Shown here piece by piece: positions 19,629-31,430 of a stretch of DNA of 64,000 nucleotides (position 1 is the stretch's first letter; each line of letters starts with the position of its first letter). Position numbers and translations under genes: made by a program. Source of the DNA: Anthracocystis setariae (lineage: Eukaryota > Basidiomycota > Ustilaginomycetes > Ustilaginales > Ustilaginaceae); the NCBI GenBank assembly GCA_928724745.1, contig CAKMXJ010000037.1, positions 496,001 through 560,000 on the forward strand, in the 5' to 3' direction. Below the pieces are notes generated by a model. That model ran no database searches. It had not been told where the DNA came from and saw only the letters and a list, made by a program, of their open reading frames with translations.

Positions 19629-19731
19629 CAAGTTCTCGTCCCTCCATCACAACAGCTCACTTTCATCAAGTCCTCCCAAACTAACCATCCCACCTCAACA
19701 CTCACACCATCGCCATCAAGAATTGTTCGCA

Positions 19732-20493
19732 ATGCGCATTTCGGTGTTCCTTGTCTTGAGCGCCATGCTCGTCTCGTCGATTATCGCGGCGCCTCAGCCT
19801 CTTCGCATTACCTTGAAAAACCATCGTGGATCATCGGTTGAGGGACGGGCCGCACTGCGACCTGAAGGCAACGATCCGCTTGCCTACGCCAAACGAGAAC
19901 TGATGGCCCCTCAAATGACCGAAAGGCAGATGGGATTCGATAACAAGGACGAAGAGTTCGAGCAGCTCTCGGCTCGCTCAGACGACTACGACACCGACCG
20001 TCGTGGCATCCTCGAGATTCCTTTGGCCGAGAGCAAGCGTCGAATTCTTCCGATTCGCAGGGGCGAGTCTGCCGAAGTCGTTAAGGACTCCGTGAAAGAC
20101 AAGAAGAAAGATCCCCTTTGGTGGTCTAGATTGATTGCTCGCCGTGAAGCTGGCTCGAAGGATGATTTCGACCGATGGGATCATCGCATTGTTGTTGACA
20201 ACAAGGAAGGCGCGCTTTCTCAGCGAGAACGGTTCGGTTTCCCCTCCAACAAAGAAATGCGTCAGGACGGTGGCAAAGTCGCCACTGACGTGATGGTCAG
20301 CCGTGATGCTCTTGATGAAAATCAGGATGCTCACATCCTCGAGGCTCGATGGCTATTGTTCCAAAAGATGAAATCTCACCAAAGGCTGCATGCGAACTCG
20401 ACGTCAAAGCCTGATCCTCCTCAGGAGCCTAGCGACGGAGAGGAGAGCCACAAGAATGTCTCCATGGACAAGAGATGGGAGCCTTGCTGTTAG
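19732..20493 (+). CDS. Secreted protein with multiple kexin sites, stopped by a TAG
   Basis: The protein is 253 residues to the TAG at 20491. The start at 19732 (MRISVFLVLSAMLVSSIIA, then APQPL) is preferred over the in-frame ATG three codons upstream because it gives the cleaner signal peptide. The mature region is highly charged with many dibasic sites (AKREL, DRRG, SKRRILPIRRG, DKKKD) and ends NVSMDKRWEPCC. The VSMDKR element resembles the VSMQKR/LAMQKR linkers of the Kex2-repeat gene at 2363. The frame stays open for another 166 codons past the TAG with clear Cys motifs (see 20494-20991), so this boundary may not be the true C-terminus. No known domain was recognised. Confidence 0.7.
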   Translation: MRISVFLVLSAMLVSSIIAAPQPLRITLKNHRGSSVEGRAALRPEGNDPLAYAKRELMAPQMTERQMGFDNKDEEFEQLSARSDDYDTDRRGILEIPLAESKRRILPIRRGESAEVVKDSVKDKKKDPLWWSRLIARREAGSKDDFDRWDHRIVVDNKEGALSQRERFGFPSNKEMRQDGGKVATDVMVSRDALDENQDAHILEARWLLFQKMKSHQRLHANSTSKPDPPQEPSDGEESHKNVSMDKRWEPCC

Positions 20494-20991
20494 GAAGGCG
20501 CGGAGCCCATCCTCGCCGGCGGGCTCCAGGCAAGTGGACCGCGCGACCGTGTCAAGTGCAAGCTGGGTGACAAGTCGTGTTGGCATTCCCTCTACGAGCT
20601 GGACAGCCCCCCGCGCCACGCCAAGAGGGTGTTTAAAGCCTCACTGATCGGGTTTCCGGATGATCTAACTAGGTGCGAGGAGGGCGACGAGACCTGCCTG
20701 CAAAGTCGAGACACGCCCGACAGCGAGTACCAAAGCAGCCAGACTCTAGACAACCAGCACATGAATCGCCGCATGCTTTACAAGTGGGTGACAGGGAAGA
20801 GCCTGCGTATCGTCGATTGCGAGAACGGTCTGCATGCATGCGTAGGCAAGAGAGACGAGACGGAGTACATGGACGAGCAGCACCAACACAATCACCCTTT
20901 GGAAGCTCGCTGGAGGAACGCAGGCATGTCGAGTGGTGCTTGGCCCGGAGAGGAGGTAGTAGTCCATAATCCAGCACAAGACCAACCTTAA
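20494..20991 (+). other. In-frame continuation past a TAG, with three C-x6-C motifs
   Basis: The frame of the 19732 gene continues without another stop from 20494 to TAA at 20989-20991. It contains CKLGDKSC, CEEGDETC and CENGLHAC, three evenly styled C-x6-C motifs, plus dibasic sites (AKRV, GKRDE). Such organised repeats imply that selection acted on this frame. It may be the C-terminal half of the upstream gene, reached by TAG readthrough or by splicing out the TAG (the preceding CTTGCTGTTAG resembles a 3' splice site, though I found no convincing donor). Otherwise the gene carries a recent nonsense mutation. Confidence 0.5.
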
Positions 20992-21329
20992 GTAGACTGA
21001 CGACTATATTTTAACGACTCCAACGACCCCACATGACTTTGTACATACTATAGCCCCGTTTCGCACACTTCCTCCGCTCCTACTACTGTCTATTTGCTCA
21101 TCAGAATCGAACTCTTCCGTACCTTATCAAACTGGAGGCTGCAAAAACTGTGCTTGGACTGCTTACGCCTCACCGATCTCCGCCCTCTGCAAATGTGGCT
21201 GGGTTTTGTAGCTGCTGGAATCGTTCAAACTCCGTGAAACTGCGAGCTCAGATGCGCGATTCGTCTGTACACAGACTGTGCTTCGTTCAGATGAACTAAC
21301 TTCATGCATTTGCTACGAGTCTACCACAT
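20992..21329. other. Convergent intergenic region
   Basis: This holds the 3' flanks of the secreted-protein gene and of RPT4. No further gene was seen. It marks the edge of the secreted cluster. Confidence 0.5.
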
Positions 21330-22556
21330 TTAAACGGCGCTGTAATCGATCTTGCTCTCGTGACGCTTGGCCTCCTGCAACTTCCTTACAGCCTTCATGA
21401 AATCCTCCTGAACACAGTAGTCCCTGTCATCCCTGATAGCAAACATGCCAGCCTCGGTGGCCACGTTCCTCAGATCAGCGCCATTGAAGCCGTCGCTGAG
21501 TTTGACGATAGCCTCGTAATCCAACTCCTCCTTCTTGGCGACTGGCTTTGTGTGAATCTTGAGGATTTCCAATCTGGACTGCTCGTTGGGAAGTGGAATC
21601 TCGATTTTCCTGTCGATTCGACCTGGTCGCATCAAGGCAGGGTCGAGCGTGTCGGGTCGATTGGTGGCCATGATGATCTTGGTCTTGCCGAGGTAGTCGA
21701 AACCGTCCATCTGGTTGAGCAACTCCATCAGTGTTCGCTGGATCTCGCGATCGGCCGAGGTACCTTCGCTAAACCTACGACCACCGATAGCGTCGATCTC
21801 GTCCATGAAGATGATACACGGCTCGTGCTCCTTTGCATATCCGAACATTTCACGAATGAGACGTGCCGACTCGCCGATGTACTTGTCGACAATGGCGGAG
21901 GAAACGACCTTGAGGAAGTTGGTTTCGAGCGTGCTGGCTACGGCACGAGCGAGGAGCGTTTTGCCGGTGCCTGGTGGGCCATACAGCAAGACACCCTTGG
22001 GAGGTTTGATGCCGACCCTCATGAAGAGCTCTGGGTTGAGGAGTGGCAGCTCGATCACTTCTCGCAGTTCCCGGATCTGATCTGAAAGACCACCGATACC
22101 AGCAAAGCTGGCAGCACCAGGGTCCTCCATACTCATGTTGTAGACAAGTGGATCGACCTCTCTTGGAAGGATACGCATGATGGTCAAAGTGGTCATGTCC
22201 AGAGAGACACGGACACCCTGCTTGAGCTTGTGCTTGGGCACACTGGCGCGAATTCCAACAACGTAGCGAGGACCCGAGGAAGCTTTGACAATGTATCGCT
22301 CGTCATCAAGCTGCTTGAGCACTTCACCAACGATCTGACCTACGGACTGGAGAGCCTTGATGTCATCCTCGGTTTTGTCGTAGGCAGCTTCGAGGTCTTT
22401 GAGACCGAAACGAAGCTTTTTGAGGTTCTCGGACAGCTCTTCGTGCTGCTTGAGCGCCTTCTTGTATGCTTTGAGAGCCTTGTCCTTGGCAGGGTCGGGC
22501 GAGAGCATGGGCTCGGCGGGTGGCTGAGTGGATGTGGAAGGTGTTGGGTCGGCCAT
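21330..22556 (-). CDS. RPT4: 26S proteasome regulatory ATPase Rpt4
   Basis: The protein is 408 residues. The start at 22556 (MADPTPST) is taken because the upstream extension is unlike the family. An N-terminal coiled coil (about 24-75) is followed by an OB-like segment and the AAA module: Walker A GPPGTGKT (193-200), Walker B IIFMDEID, then the sensor/arginine-finger stretch [22 protein letters not shown]. The sequence follows Rpt4/PSMC6 more than the other five Rpt subunits, and it ends without a HbYX tail, as expected for Rpt4. Rpt4 is one of six ATPases in the base of the 19S particle that unfold ubiquitylated substrates. It is divergent to the clathrin heavy chain gene across a 1-kb shared upstream region. 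Confidence 0.93.
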   Translation of the reverse strand: MADPTPSTSTQPPAEPMLSPDPAKDKALKAYKKALKQHEELSENLKKLRFGLKDLEAAYDKTEDDIKALQSVGQIVGEVLKQLDDERYIVKASSGPRYVVGIRASVPKHKLKQGVRVSLDMTTLTIMRILPREVDPLVYNMSMEDPGAASFAGIGGLSDQIRELREVIELPLLNPELFMRVGIKPPKGVLLYGPPGTGKTLLARAVASTLETNFLKVVSSAIVDKYIGESARLIREMFGYAKEHEPCIIFMDEIDAIGGRRFSEGTSADREIQRTLMELLNQMDGFDYLGKTKIIMATNRPDTLDPALMRPGRIDRKIEIPLPNEQSRLEILKIHTKPVAKKEELDYEAIVKLSDGFNGADLRNVATEAGMFAIRDDRDYCVQEDFMKAVRKLQEAKRHESKIDYSAV

Positions 22557-23579
22557 TGTATAATTATAGGAGTTGTCTGCTTCGATGCAAGGATGGTGAG
22601 GCAAGGGATGAACTCGGAGCTGCTACGAGGTTGATGCGGTTGCTGAATTCGATCAGGGAGAAGGCGGCCACCACTGAGCCTGACGCTAAAGCTGACGACT
22701 GAGCGATCCGACGATAGAGAGATCGCGGTTGATGGGGGCTATGGTCGGTGTAGCGGCTGAGCCGATATCAAGATGATTGCTGGTCAAGTTCAAGAGTTGA
22801 AGGAACCAACTCAGCAAAGTGGAGTGACGCGCGTCGCTGTTCATCTTCTGGAATTCACTGGGCCGAGAAAAGCCAATTCCCATGCAAACTCGATCAGATC
22901 GGTCTTTCCGAGCCACACCAACGGCAGCAGTTACGCAGCGAAGCAAATCCAGTAAATTATTAATTATTATTACAAATTGCACTGCAGAGGCGGTACAGAG
23001 TAAAGTGAGCCAGCCAAATCGATACAAGCCCCTTCAATTCCGATTTGGCCAAATTCAAATGATTGGAAGATCCTACATGAACCGTTAGCCAGCCAGCCAG
23101 CCAGCCAGCCTGCCTCATCAGCTTGGAATCCACAAGTGTCTGTGCGCGATGTTGGAATCGAAGCAACGCGCTGGCTCAATTCTCACACTACAGCACCGCA
23201 GTGCGAGACACACACTCGCTCACTCACTCACAGCCGACTGTCTGTCATTCAACGGCCCAGCCGACAGTGTGCCTGCGCAAGAGCCACGTCGCTGGAAGCA
23301 CATTCGATTGCCAATCCACTGTCCATCGTCATCTTTCATCACAGCATCACCTCTTTCTTCACTATTGTTGTGTATATTCTCCTTCTCGTTCTTTGCTTTT
23401 CTTCTCTTTTTTTGAACCGATACCTCCCCAACGCACGATTACTGCCCATTGGATCATTCGGATCATCCGTCGCCCCCATCAAGGCGTACTCGCACATCGG
23501 CTGGTTGGTTCTCCATCCTAGAATCCTACATCCTCTAGAGTAGCCTGGTCCGCCACGCTATTTGACACATCCCATCAAC
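22557..23579. promoter_or_regulatory. Shared upstream region of RPT4 and clathrin heavy chain
   Basis: This divergent promoter region contains six AGCC units at 23087-23110 and a TC-rich leader before the ATG at 23580. Short open frames here overlap in all directions and have no motif. Confidence 0.5.
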
Positions 23580-26500
23580 ATGGCGGATAAGCCCATCAAC
23601 TTTTCCGAGCATGTTCAGCTCACCAATGTCGGCATCGCTGCCGAGAGCATCTCGTTCGCAAACGTCACTCTCGAGTCCGAGAACTTTGTCTGCGTTCGTG
23701 AAAACATCAATGGTCAGAACTCGGTCGTCATTGTCAACCTGAACGATATCAGCGATATGTAAGTGTGATCCACCTTCGATCCCTCTGCTCTGGCAATCTA
23801 GCAGCGAGACGGTAGATACTGACCTCTCTTTGTCGATGTTGCTCGTCTACTTCGATCCCTGCATGCAGCATGAGGAGACCCATCACTGCCGACTCGGCCA
23901 TCATGAATCCCATCCAGAAAATCATCGCTCTCAAGTCGGCGCGGCAACTTCAGATCTTCAACATCGAAGCCAAAGCGAAAGTCAAGTCTCATCTCATGAA
24001 CGAGGATGTCACCTTCTGGAAGTGGATCAGCAACACCACCCTTGGTCTCGTCACTGAAACCGCCGTATACCACTGGACCATGGAAGGCGAATCGGCTCCC
24101 ACTAAGGTCTTTGATCGTCACGTCAGCTTGCAAGGTACTCAGATCATCAACTACCGCGTAAGTGCAGATGAAAAGTGGCTCGTTCTCGTTGGTATCTCTG
24201 GCAACACCTCCGGTGCCCCCAACGCCTTCCGTGTCAAGGGTTCCATGCAGCTTTACTCGCGCGATCGTGGTGTCTCGCAACCCATCGAGGGTCACGCAGC
24301 CGCCTTCGCAGAGCTCAAATCCGATGCAGCACCCAACCCGTTCAAGCTTTTCACTTTTGCCAACCGCACTGCCACCGGCGCCAAGCTCCACGTGGTCGAA
24401 ATCGATCACCAGAACGGCCAGCCCGCCTTCACCAAAAAGGCGGTCGATGTCTTCTTCCCGCCAGAGGCCACCAACGACTTCCCCGTCGCCATGCAGGTCA
24501 GCAAGCGCTACGGCATCGTCTACCTCGTCACCAAGTACGGCTTCATCCACCTCTACGACCTCGAGAGCGGTGCTTGCATCTACATGAACCGCATCTCGGG
24601 CGACACCATCTTTGTCACTGCCGAGCACGAGTCCACCAGCGGTATCATCGGTATCAACCGCAAGGGTCAAGTCCTTTCGGTTTCCGTCGACGAGAACACG
24701 GTCATCCCTTACATCCTCCGCACGCTCAACAACTCGGAGCTGGCCTTCAAGCTTGCTTCGCGTGGTGACTTGCCAGGCGCCGATGATCTCTACCTTCAGC
24801 AGTTCCACTCCCTCTTCTCCACAGGCCAGTACGGTGAGGCGGCCAAGATCGCTGCCAACTCGCCACGCGGCATTCTTCGAACTTCCCAGACCATCGAGCA
24901 GTTCAAGCAGGTACCCAACCAGCCCGGCACTCTCTCACCTATCCTCCAGTACTTTGGCATTTTGCTCGAGAAGGGCTCGCTCAACAAGTTCGAGTCGCTC
25001 GAGCTCGCACGTCCTGTCCTCAACCAGGGTCGCAAGCACTTGCTCGAGAAGTGGCTTAAGGAGAGCAAGATCGAGTGCAGCGAGGAGCTTGGTGACATTG
25101 TTCGTCAGCACGACATGAACTTGGCACTCAGCGTCTACCTCCGAGCCAACGTGCCCAACAAGGTGGTGGCCTGCTTCGCTGAGACCGGTCAGTTTGACAA
25201 GATCGTCCTCTACGCCAAGAAGGTTGGCTACACCCCTGACTATGCCGCTTTGCTCCAGCACATTGTCCGTACCAACCCAGAGAAGGGTGCCGAGTTTGCC
25301 AGCAGCCTTGTTGGTGACGAGTCCGGTCCTCTCGTCGACATTGAGCGTGTCACGGACATCTTCATGAGCCAAAACATGATCCAGCAAGCTACCTCGTTCC
25401 TTCTCGACGCTCTCAAGGACAACAAGCCCGAGCAGGCTCATCTGCAGACCCGCCTTCTCGAAATGAACTTGGTCAACGCCCCTCAGGTCGCCGATGCCAT
25501 CCTTGGCAACGAGATGTTCACGCACTACGACCGCCCTCGTATCGCCAACCTTTGCGAGAAGGCCGGTCTTCTGCAGCGTGCGCTCGAGCACTACGAGGAC
25601 AACGCCGACATCAAGCGTGTTGTCGTCCACACCAACTTGCTCCAGGCGGATTGGCTCGTCAACTACTTCGGCAAACTCACCGTCGAGCAGTCGCTCGAGT
25701 GCCTGCGCGAGATGCTCAAGGTCAACATCCGCCAGAACCTGCAAGTGGTTGTTCAGATCGCTACCAAGTACTCGGACCTCCTCGGCCCCGTCAAGCTCAT
25801 CGAGATGTTTGAGTCCTTCAAGTCGTTCGAGGGCCTCTACTACTACCTTGGCTCCGTTGTCAACCTCTCGACCGACCCCGAGGTGCACTTCAAGTACATC
25901 CAGGCTGCCACTCGCACTGGCCAGATCCGAGAAGTCGAGCGCATCTGCCGAGAGTCCAACTACTACAACCCTGAGAAGGTCAAGAACTTCCTCAAGGAGG
26001 CCAAACTCTCGGACCAGCTGCCACTCATCATCGTCTGCGACCGATTCGACTTTGTCCACGATCTCGTTCTCTACCTATACCAGAACATGCTCATCAACTT
26101 CATCGAAGTCTACGTCCAGCGCGTCAACTCTTCGCGTACCCCCCAGGTCATCGGTGGTTTGCTCGACGTCGACTGCGACGAGGGCGTCATCAAGAATCTG
26201 CTCGCTTCCGTCACCGGCCCCATCCCTGTCGACGAACTTGTTGAAGAGGTCGAGAAGCGCAACCGTCTCAAGCTCATCCTGCCATGGTTGCAATCCAAGA
26301 TCGAGGCCGGTTCGCAGGACCAGCCTCTCTACAACGCCATGGCCAAGATCGCCATCGACAGCAACAATAACCCCGAGGCATTCCTCAAGGAGAACAACCT
26401 CTACGACCCCAAGGTTGTTGGAAAGTACTGCGAGAAGCGCGACCCATACCTCGCCTACATTGCGTACGCCAAGGGCTTCTGTGACGACGAGCTGATCGCC

Positions 26501-28741
26501 ATCACCAACGACAACTCCATGTTCAAGCACCAGGCTCGCTACCTCGTCAAGAGACGCCAGCTTGACCTGTGGTCCCAGGTCCTTACCTCGGACAACGTCC
26601 ACCGTCGCCAGCTCATTGAGCAGGTCACCTCGACTGCCGTCCCCGAGTCAACCAACCCCGATGACGTCTCAGCTACGGTGAAGGCATTCATGGCGGCGGA
26701 CTTGCCCCACGAGCTTATCGAGTTGCTCGAGAAGATCATCCTCGAGCCGTCGGCCTTCAGCGACAACCGCAGTCTGCAGAACCTGCTCCTTCTCACTGCT
26801 GTCCGCACCGACAAGGGCAAGGTCATGAACTACATTGACCGCCTCGAGGGATACGATGTCGAGGAGATTGCCAAGATCGCCATCGACCACGGACTCTACG
26901 AGGAGGCCTTCCGCATCTACTCCAAGGCTGAGCAGCACGAGGATGCCATGAACGTTCTCGTTGAACACATTGTCTCGATCGACCGTGGCCAGCAGTATGC
27001 CAACAAGCTCAACAAGCCCGCCATCTGGTCGCGTCTCGGTAAGGCTCAGCTCGACGGTCTGCGTGTCAAGGATGCCATCGACTCGTACGTCAAGGCCGAG
27101 GACCCGTCGAACTACGAGGAGGTTATCGAGATTGCCGAGCACGCCGGTCGTGAGGAGGAGCTGATTCGCTTCCTCCAGATGGCCAGGAAGAAGGCGCGCG
27201 AGCCCAAGATCGACACCGAGTACGCCTACTGTCTCGCCAAGGCGAACCGTCTTGGTGACATGGAGGAGTTCCTGGGTATGACCAACGTCGCCGACATCCT
27301 AAGTGTCGGTGAGAAGTGCTTCAACGACGAGCTCTACGAGGCTGCCAAGTTGCTCTTCACCAGTGTCTCGAACTACGCTCGTCTTGCCACCACGCTCGTC
27401 TACCTTGGCGACTACCAGGGCTCGGTCGATGCTGCTCGCAAGGCCGGTAACACGAGTGTCTGGAAGCAGGTGCATGCCGCTTGTCTCAGCAAACGCGAGT
27501 TCAAGCTTGCCCAGATCGCCGGTCTCGCCATCATCCCGCACGCGGAGGAACTGCCCGGTCTGATCAAGGCGTACGAGAACCAGGGTCTGTTTGACGAGTT
27601 GCTGACGTTGCTCGAGCAGGCGCTTGGCCTCGAGCGCGCGCACATGGGTGTCTTCACCCAGACCGGTGTCGCGCTCGCCAAGTACCGACCCGAGCGACTC
27701 ATGGAGCACCTCAAGCTGTACTGGTCGCGCTCGAACCTGCCGCAGCTGATCAAGGTTGCCGAGCAGTGCCACCTGTGGTCGGAGCTGGTGTACCTGTACA
27801 CCAAGTACGACGAGATGGACAATGCGGCGTTGGCGACGATGGAGCATGCTGCGGATGCATGGGACCATGATCAGTTCAAGGCTGTGCTGCCCAAGGTGGC
27901 CAACGTCGAGATCTACTACCGTGCGCTGACGTTCTACTTGGAGCAGCACCCGCTGTTGCTCAACGACCTGTTGACGGTGCTGGCCAAGAGGATCGACCAC
28001 GGAAGGGTGGTGAGGATGTTCAAGAAGAAGGACAACGACAACGTTCCGCTGATCCGCAGCTACCTCATGTCGGTGCAGCACCACAACCTCGAGGCGGTGA
28101 ACGATGCGTACAACGATCTGCTGATCGAGGAGGAGGACTTTGAGACGCTGAGGAGCAGCATTGATGGGTACGACAACTTTGATGCGATTTCGCTGGCGGG
28201 TCGATTGGAGAAGCACGACCTGCTCGAGTTCCGTCGACTGGCGGCGCACCTGTACAAGAAGAACGAGAGGTGGGGCGAGAGTATTGCGCTTAGCAAGACG
28301 GACAAGCTGTTCCGCGATGCGATCGAGACGGCGGCGACGAGCGGCAGCGAAGAGGTGGCGGAGGAGTTGCTGGGCTACTTTGTGGATATCGGCAACAAGG
28401 AGTGCTACGCGGCGACGTTGTTGGCGTGCTACGATCTGGTGCGACCGGATGTGGTGATGGAGTTGAGCTGGCGACATGCGTTGGGCGACTTTACGATGCC
28501 GTACCAGCTGCAGTCGATGCGCGACCAGAACGAGAGGCTCAAGAAGCTGGAAAGGGAGGTGCGCGAACGCGCCAAGAAGGACTCGGACAAGGAGAAGGAG
28601 GAGGAAGACGCTCCGATCATTGGACCGGGTGGACTGGGTGCGCCCAAACTCATCACCGCCGGTGTCACAGGTATGCCAGGCGTCGGTTACCCAAACAACC
28701 TCAACGGTGGCATGTATGCTCAGCCTACCGGCATGTTCTGA
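23580..28741 (+). CDS. CHC1: Clathrin heavy chain
   Basis: Two exons, 23580-23758 and 23869-28741, encode 1683 residues, the usual length of the family. The 110-nt intron has donor GAT-AT|GTAAGT and acceptor ATGCAG|C, and joins NLNDISDI to [14 protein letters not shown], a conserved clathrin junction. The N-terminal part is the seven-bladed terminal domain ([38 protein letters not shown]). The rest is alpha-solenoid with clathrin repeats to about residue 1590, then an acidic/basic coiled stretch and a short tail ([18 protein letters not shown]). It forms the triskelion of coated vesicles in endocytosis and trans-Golgi transport. The coding sequence is rich in C-ending codons, consistent with high expression. 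Confidence 0.97.
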
Positions 28742-28960
28742 AATTTTTTCCGTCTCCCTCCCGCCCTTTTTCCCCCTAAGACCTCGCCGTTGAGTAGTTG
28801 TTTGTAAATGTTTTTCTCATCATGTTGGTATGTCTTCATCATCGAAATTTCCACAAAGATTCGGTCTCCTCAATTTATTTCTTTGTCTGTCGGCCAACGA
28901 AATCAGAGAGTGGGTGACCATCACAAAAATAACAATTAATTATGGGGGGGGGGAGGGGAT

Positions 28961-30782
28961 TTAGACGACTCTGATGCGATCGAGCTGGGGTAGCAACTGA
29001 TCGAAAAGGGTGACGAGATCTGTGTAGATGTCGATCTGACCATCTGCATATGACGATAGTATATCCTTAAGTTCCTGTTGTTTTGCCAAGTGAAAGATGT
29101 GATGTTCTTGCATAACCTGTGCATTGAACGCTTGTGAAGTATCATGTGCGCTGGTTACGGCCTCCTGCAACTCCCTGATCTTACCATCCAACTTGTGCAT
29201 ACGACCCACCCTGGTACGTTCCTCATCCACGCCACGAAGATGATCCACCTTATCCTTGAGGTAGCCCGAAATTCCTGCACCACGCACCCCGCCATGCCCA
29301 TGCCCAGCGCCATAAGGCGATGACAACGACGCCAACCGATCGCGCTCCGACACCACGCCGGAAAGGTAGTCGGTCAGTTCCTCAAAATCCACCTGCTTGG
29401 CATCGCGCAGCTTGAGCACCGACTTGTGACTGCGTGCATACGACAACAACGCCTGCATCTGCGCCAACATCGCGTCCGTACTCTTGGCAGACTGGCCCCC
29501 CAACAACCAACCCCAACAACCAAAAGTTTCAAAAGTCAGCCAAAGAACCAACAATTCTTCCAAGTACCCTGACAAACGACGACGAAACAGGGGGTGTGGG
29601 CAAACTTACGGTTACTCGCTCCAATCTGGCCATTTCGATCATTGCACTTGCAAACTTATTCAAGGGCTCGGTGATACCGCTCTCGAGGTAGCCAAGCCCT
29701 TCGATCGAGGTGGCAAAGTCCTCGTAATCGGTGGAAAGATCTTCGATGCCGGTGCCAAGTTGTGGAGTGTAGACGTCGCCAAATGGCAGAGCTAGGTGAC
29801 AGGTCAGTAATTTTGTTTGTGTGAGAATGTCAGATGGCGTTTTTATCGAGATCGAGCCTAGTAGAAAGGGTTGGACGGATACGGGACAAAGCTCAAGGCA
29901 AGGGAGGCAAGGGAATGGGGGAAACCGGAAAGAGGTTGGAAGCTTACCAGCAATGCGATTCCTATTTCTCGAGAGGACTCTCTCGGTGCCAGCGAGCCCC
30001 TCTTCGAGCTTGTCGATGCTTTCACGGATTTCTTCAAAGCGTTCGTCAGGTTTGCGGACTTTGCTAAAAGCGTTGAGGAAGTGGTCGCTGAGACTATCGA
30101 GAAGGCTGGGAGGGCCGGCATTTTCGACCTGGGAGCCAGAGATAAGAGCTGAAGAGCCGGTAGCTGTGTTGGTGGCCGAGTGGGAAGAATTGTGCGCGTG
30201 CATGTCGACTTGCCACTCTGCACTCTCGAGGAAGCTGCGAAGAAGCTGACTCCTCTGCAAGGTGGGATGGCGACAAATGCGTTCGAGGAAGAGTTGAAGA
30301 TCCTGGGTTCGCTTTTCGATAAATTCTGGGCTGAATCGATCGCCTGTGAGGTACTCGAGTCGATGTTTTTCTGGGAGGGGAGCAACAACACAAGCGGGGA
30401 AGTCGCGCTTCAGGCCTTCGCGCAGAAAGGTGAAATCATTGAAGCGACGACGAGCAGCCATGTATGTGCGAGAGAAGTGGGGCAGATTGGTTTCAGCGCG
30501 GACGCCATAGCTGATGAAGGCATCCTTCTGGCCTTCGAGCTCCTTGCGAGGTTCGAGGACTTGGACCATGAGATAGCCGGCCCAGGAGAGTTGGGTTGGA
30601 CCATCAGAGGCATGAATGTCGCGAGCTACACCGGTAGCCGAGGAAGAGCCAAGATGAGAGGGGCCAGCTACAGCGTTAGTGGCAGAGAAGCTAGGTGTGG
30701 AGGAGAAGACGGGCTGAGAGCCGGTTGCGGCATCGCGATTTTCCCAAGTGACGGAGGTGAAGGTATCTTGCTCGGCATCCAT
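28961..30782 (-). CDS. SNX4: Sorting nexin 4 / Atg24-type PX-BAR protein
   Basis: Three exons on the minus strand, 30782-29948, 29791-29610 and 29491-28961, total 515 residues. Introns are 156 nt (G|GTAAGC to CCTAG|C) and 118 nt (C|GTAAGT to CCAG|T), and both keep phase. The start MDAEQDTF is chosen because the upstream extension is unlike the family. A disordered N-terminus is followed by a PX domain (about 69-190: RRRFNDFTFLREGLKRDFP, PLPEKHRLEYLTGDRFSPEFIEKR, LQLFLERICRHPTL), then a helical BAR-like half (ESIDKLEEGLAGTERVL, LGTGIEDLSTDYEDFATSIEGL, SGITEPLNKFASAM). SNX4/Atg24 proteins bind PI3P on endosomes and act in recycling and selective autophagy. The 3' end converges with CHC1. Confidence 0.9.
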
Positions 30783-31430
30783 CTTGGCAGCGACGAGGTG
30801 ATGAGAGTGCGATAGTGTTTGCACGCCACCTTGGGTTGGTTGGATAAAGAGGATGAATGAGAGGTGTTGTTGGGTCGAGACGATGGCAGGCAGAGTGAGT
30901 TGGCCAGGCGACCTGCGACTCTGCTCTTCCTCTGTCTCTCCACTTGGCAACTGCTCAGCCATCCGAAACGGCAGCTCCGCTTTCCACTACAGTAATAAAT
31001 GTTGTGCACTGCGTGCATTTTGGGCGATGCGCACGGATCCTCCGAAAAACCGTTGGATTCATCAAGTCTAACACGATGTTCTAAAATTATTAATTCCGCG
31101 AAAACTCAGCGCTGCACAGCCAAGCAAAAGGATGGTCAAAGTTACAGAGTACAGTATTATAATAATACCTCGTGAATCACTTCAGATAATAGTAAATAAA
31201 ATAATGTCGACCGTATCTTGCGCCTACTCTACTCCACTTGAAGCTCTTCTAGCCGCCACCCTTACCATTTCGTCCATTGCTCCATCTATCACTCTCCTCG
31301 TCACGCAAGTCAATCCAACGTTAGCCCACCACGGAAATAGACGGAAGCTTGCTATACCATCACTCGAGCTGCTTGGAGCATCGTGCAACCTAAGCCCTTC
31401 AACAGCGGATCTTCCAAACAAGCACACGAC
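30783..31430. promoter_or_regulatory. Shared upstream region of SNX4 and FIS1
   Basis: This is a divergent intergenic region. The AT-rich part around 31083-31200 (AAATTATTAATT, TATTATAATAAT) is a candidate core promoter. The frame at 31132-31518 overlaps the FIS1 start in another frame and is rejected. Confidence 0.4.

Noticed and set aside
18990..19631. A 213-residue minus-strand frame
   Set aside because: It is translated through the 31-base T tract as poly-Lys and has no domain.
17362..20493. Reassigned UAG codon (alternative genetic code)
   Set aside because: Large conserved genes in the window (clathrin, RPT4, ROM2, H3) contain no internal TAG, so TAG is a normal stop here.
24808..28741. 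Long antisense frames over the clathrin gene (for example 24935-26059 and 27299-28477)
   Set aside because: They are shadows created by strong C-ending codon bias in the clathrin frame.
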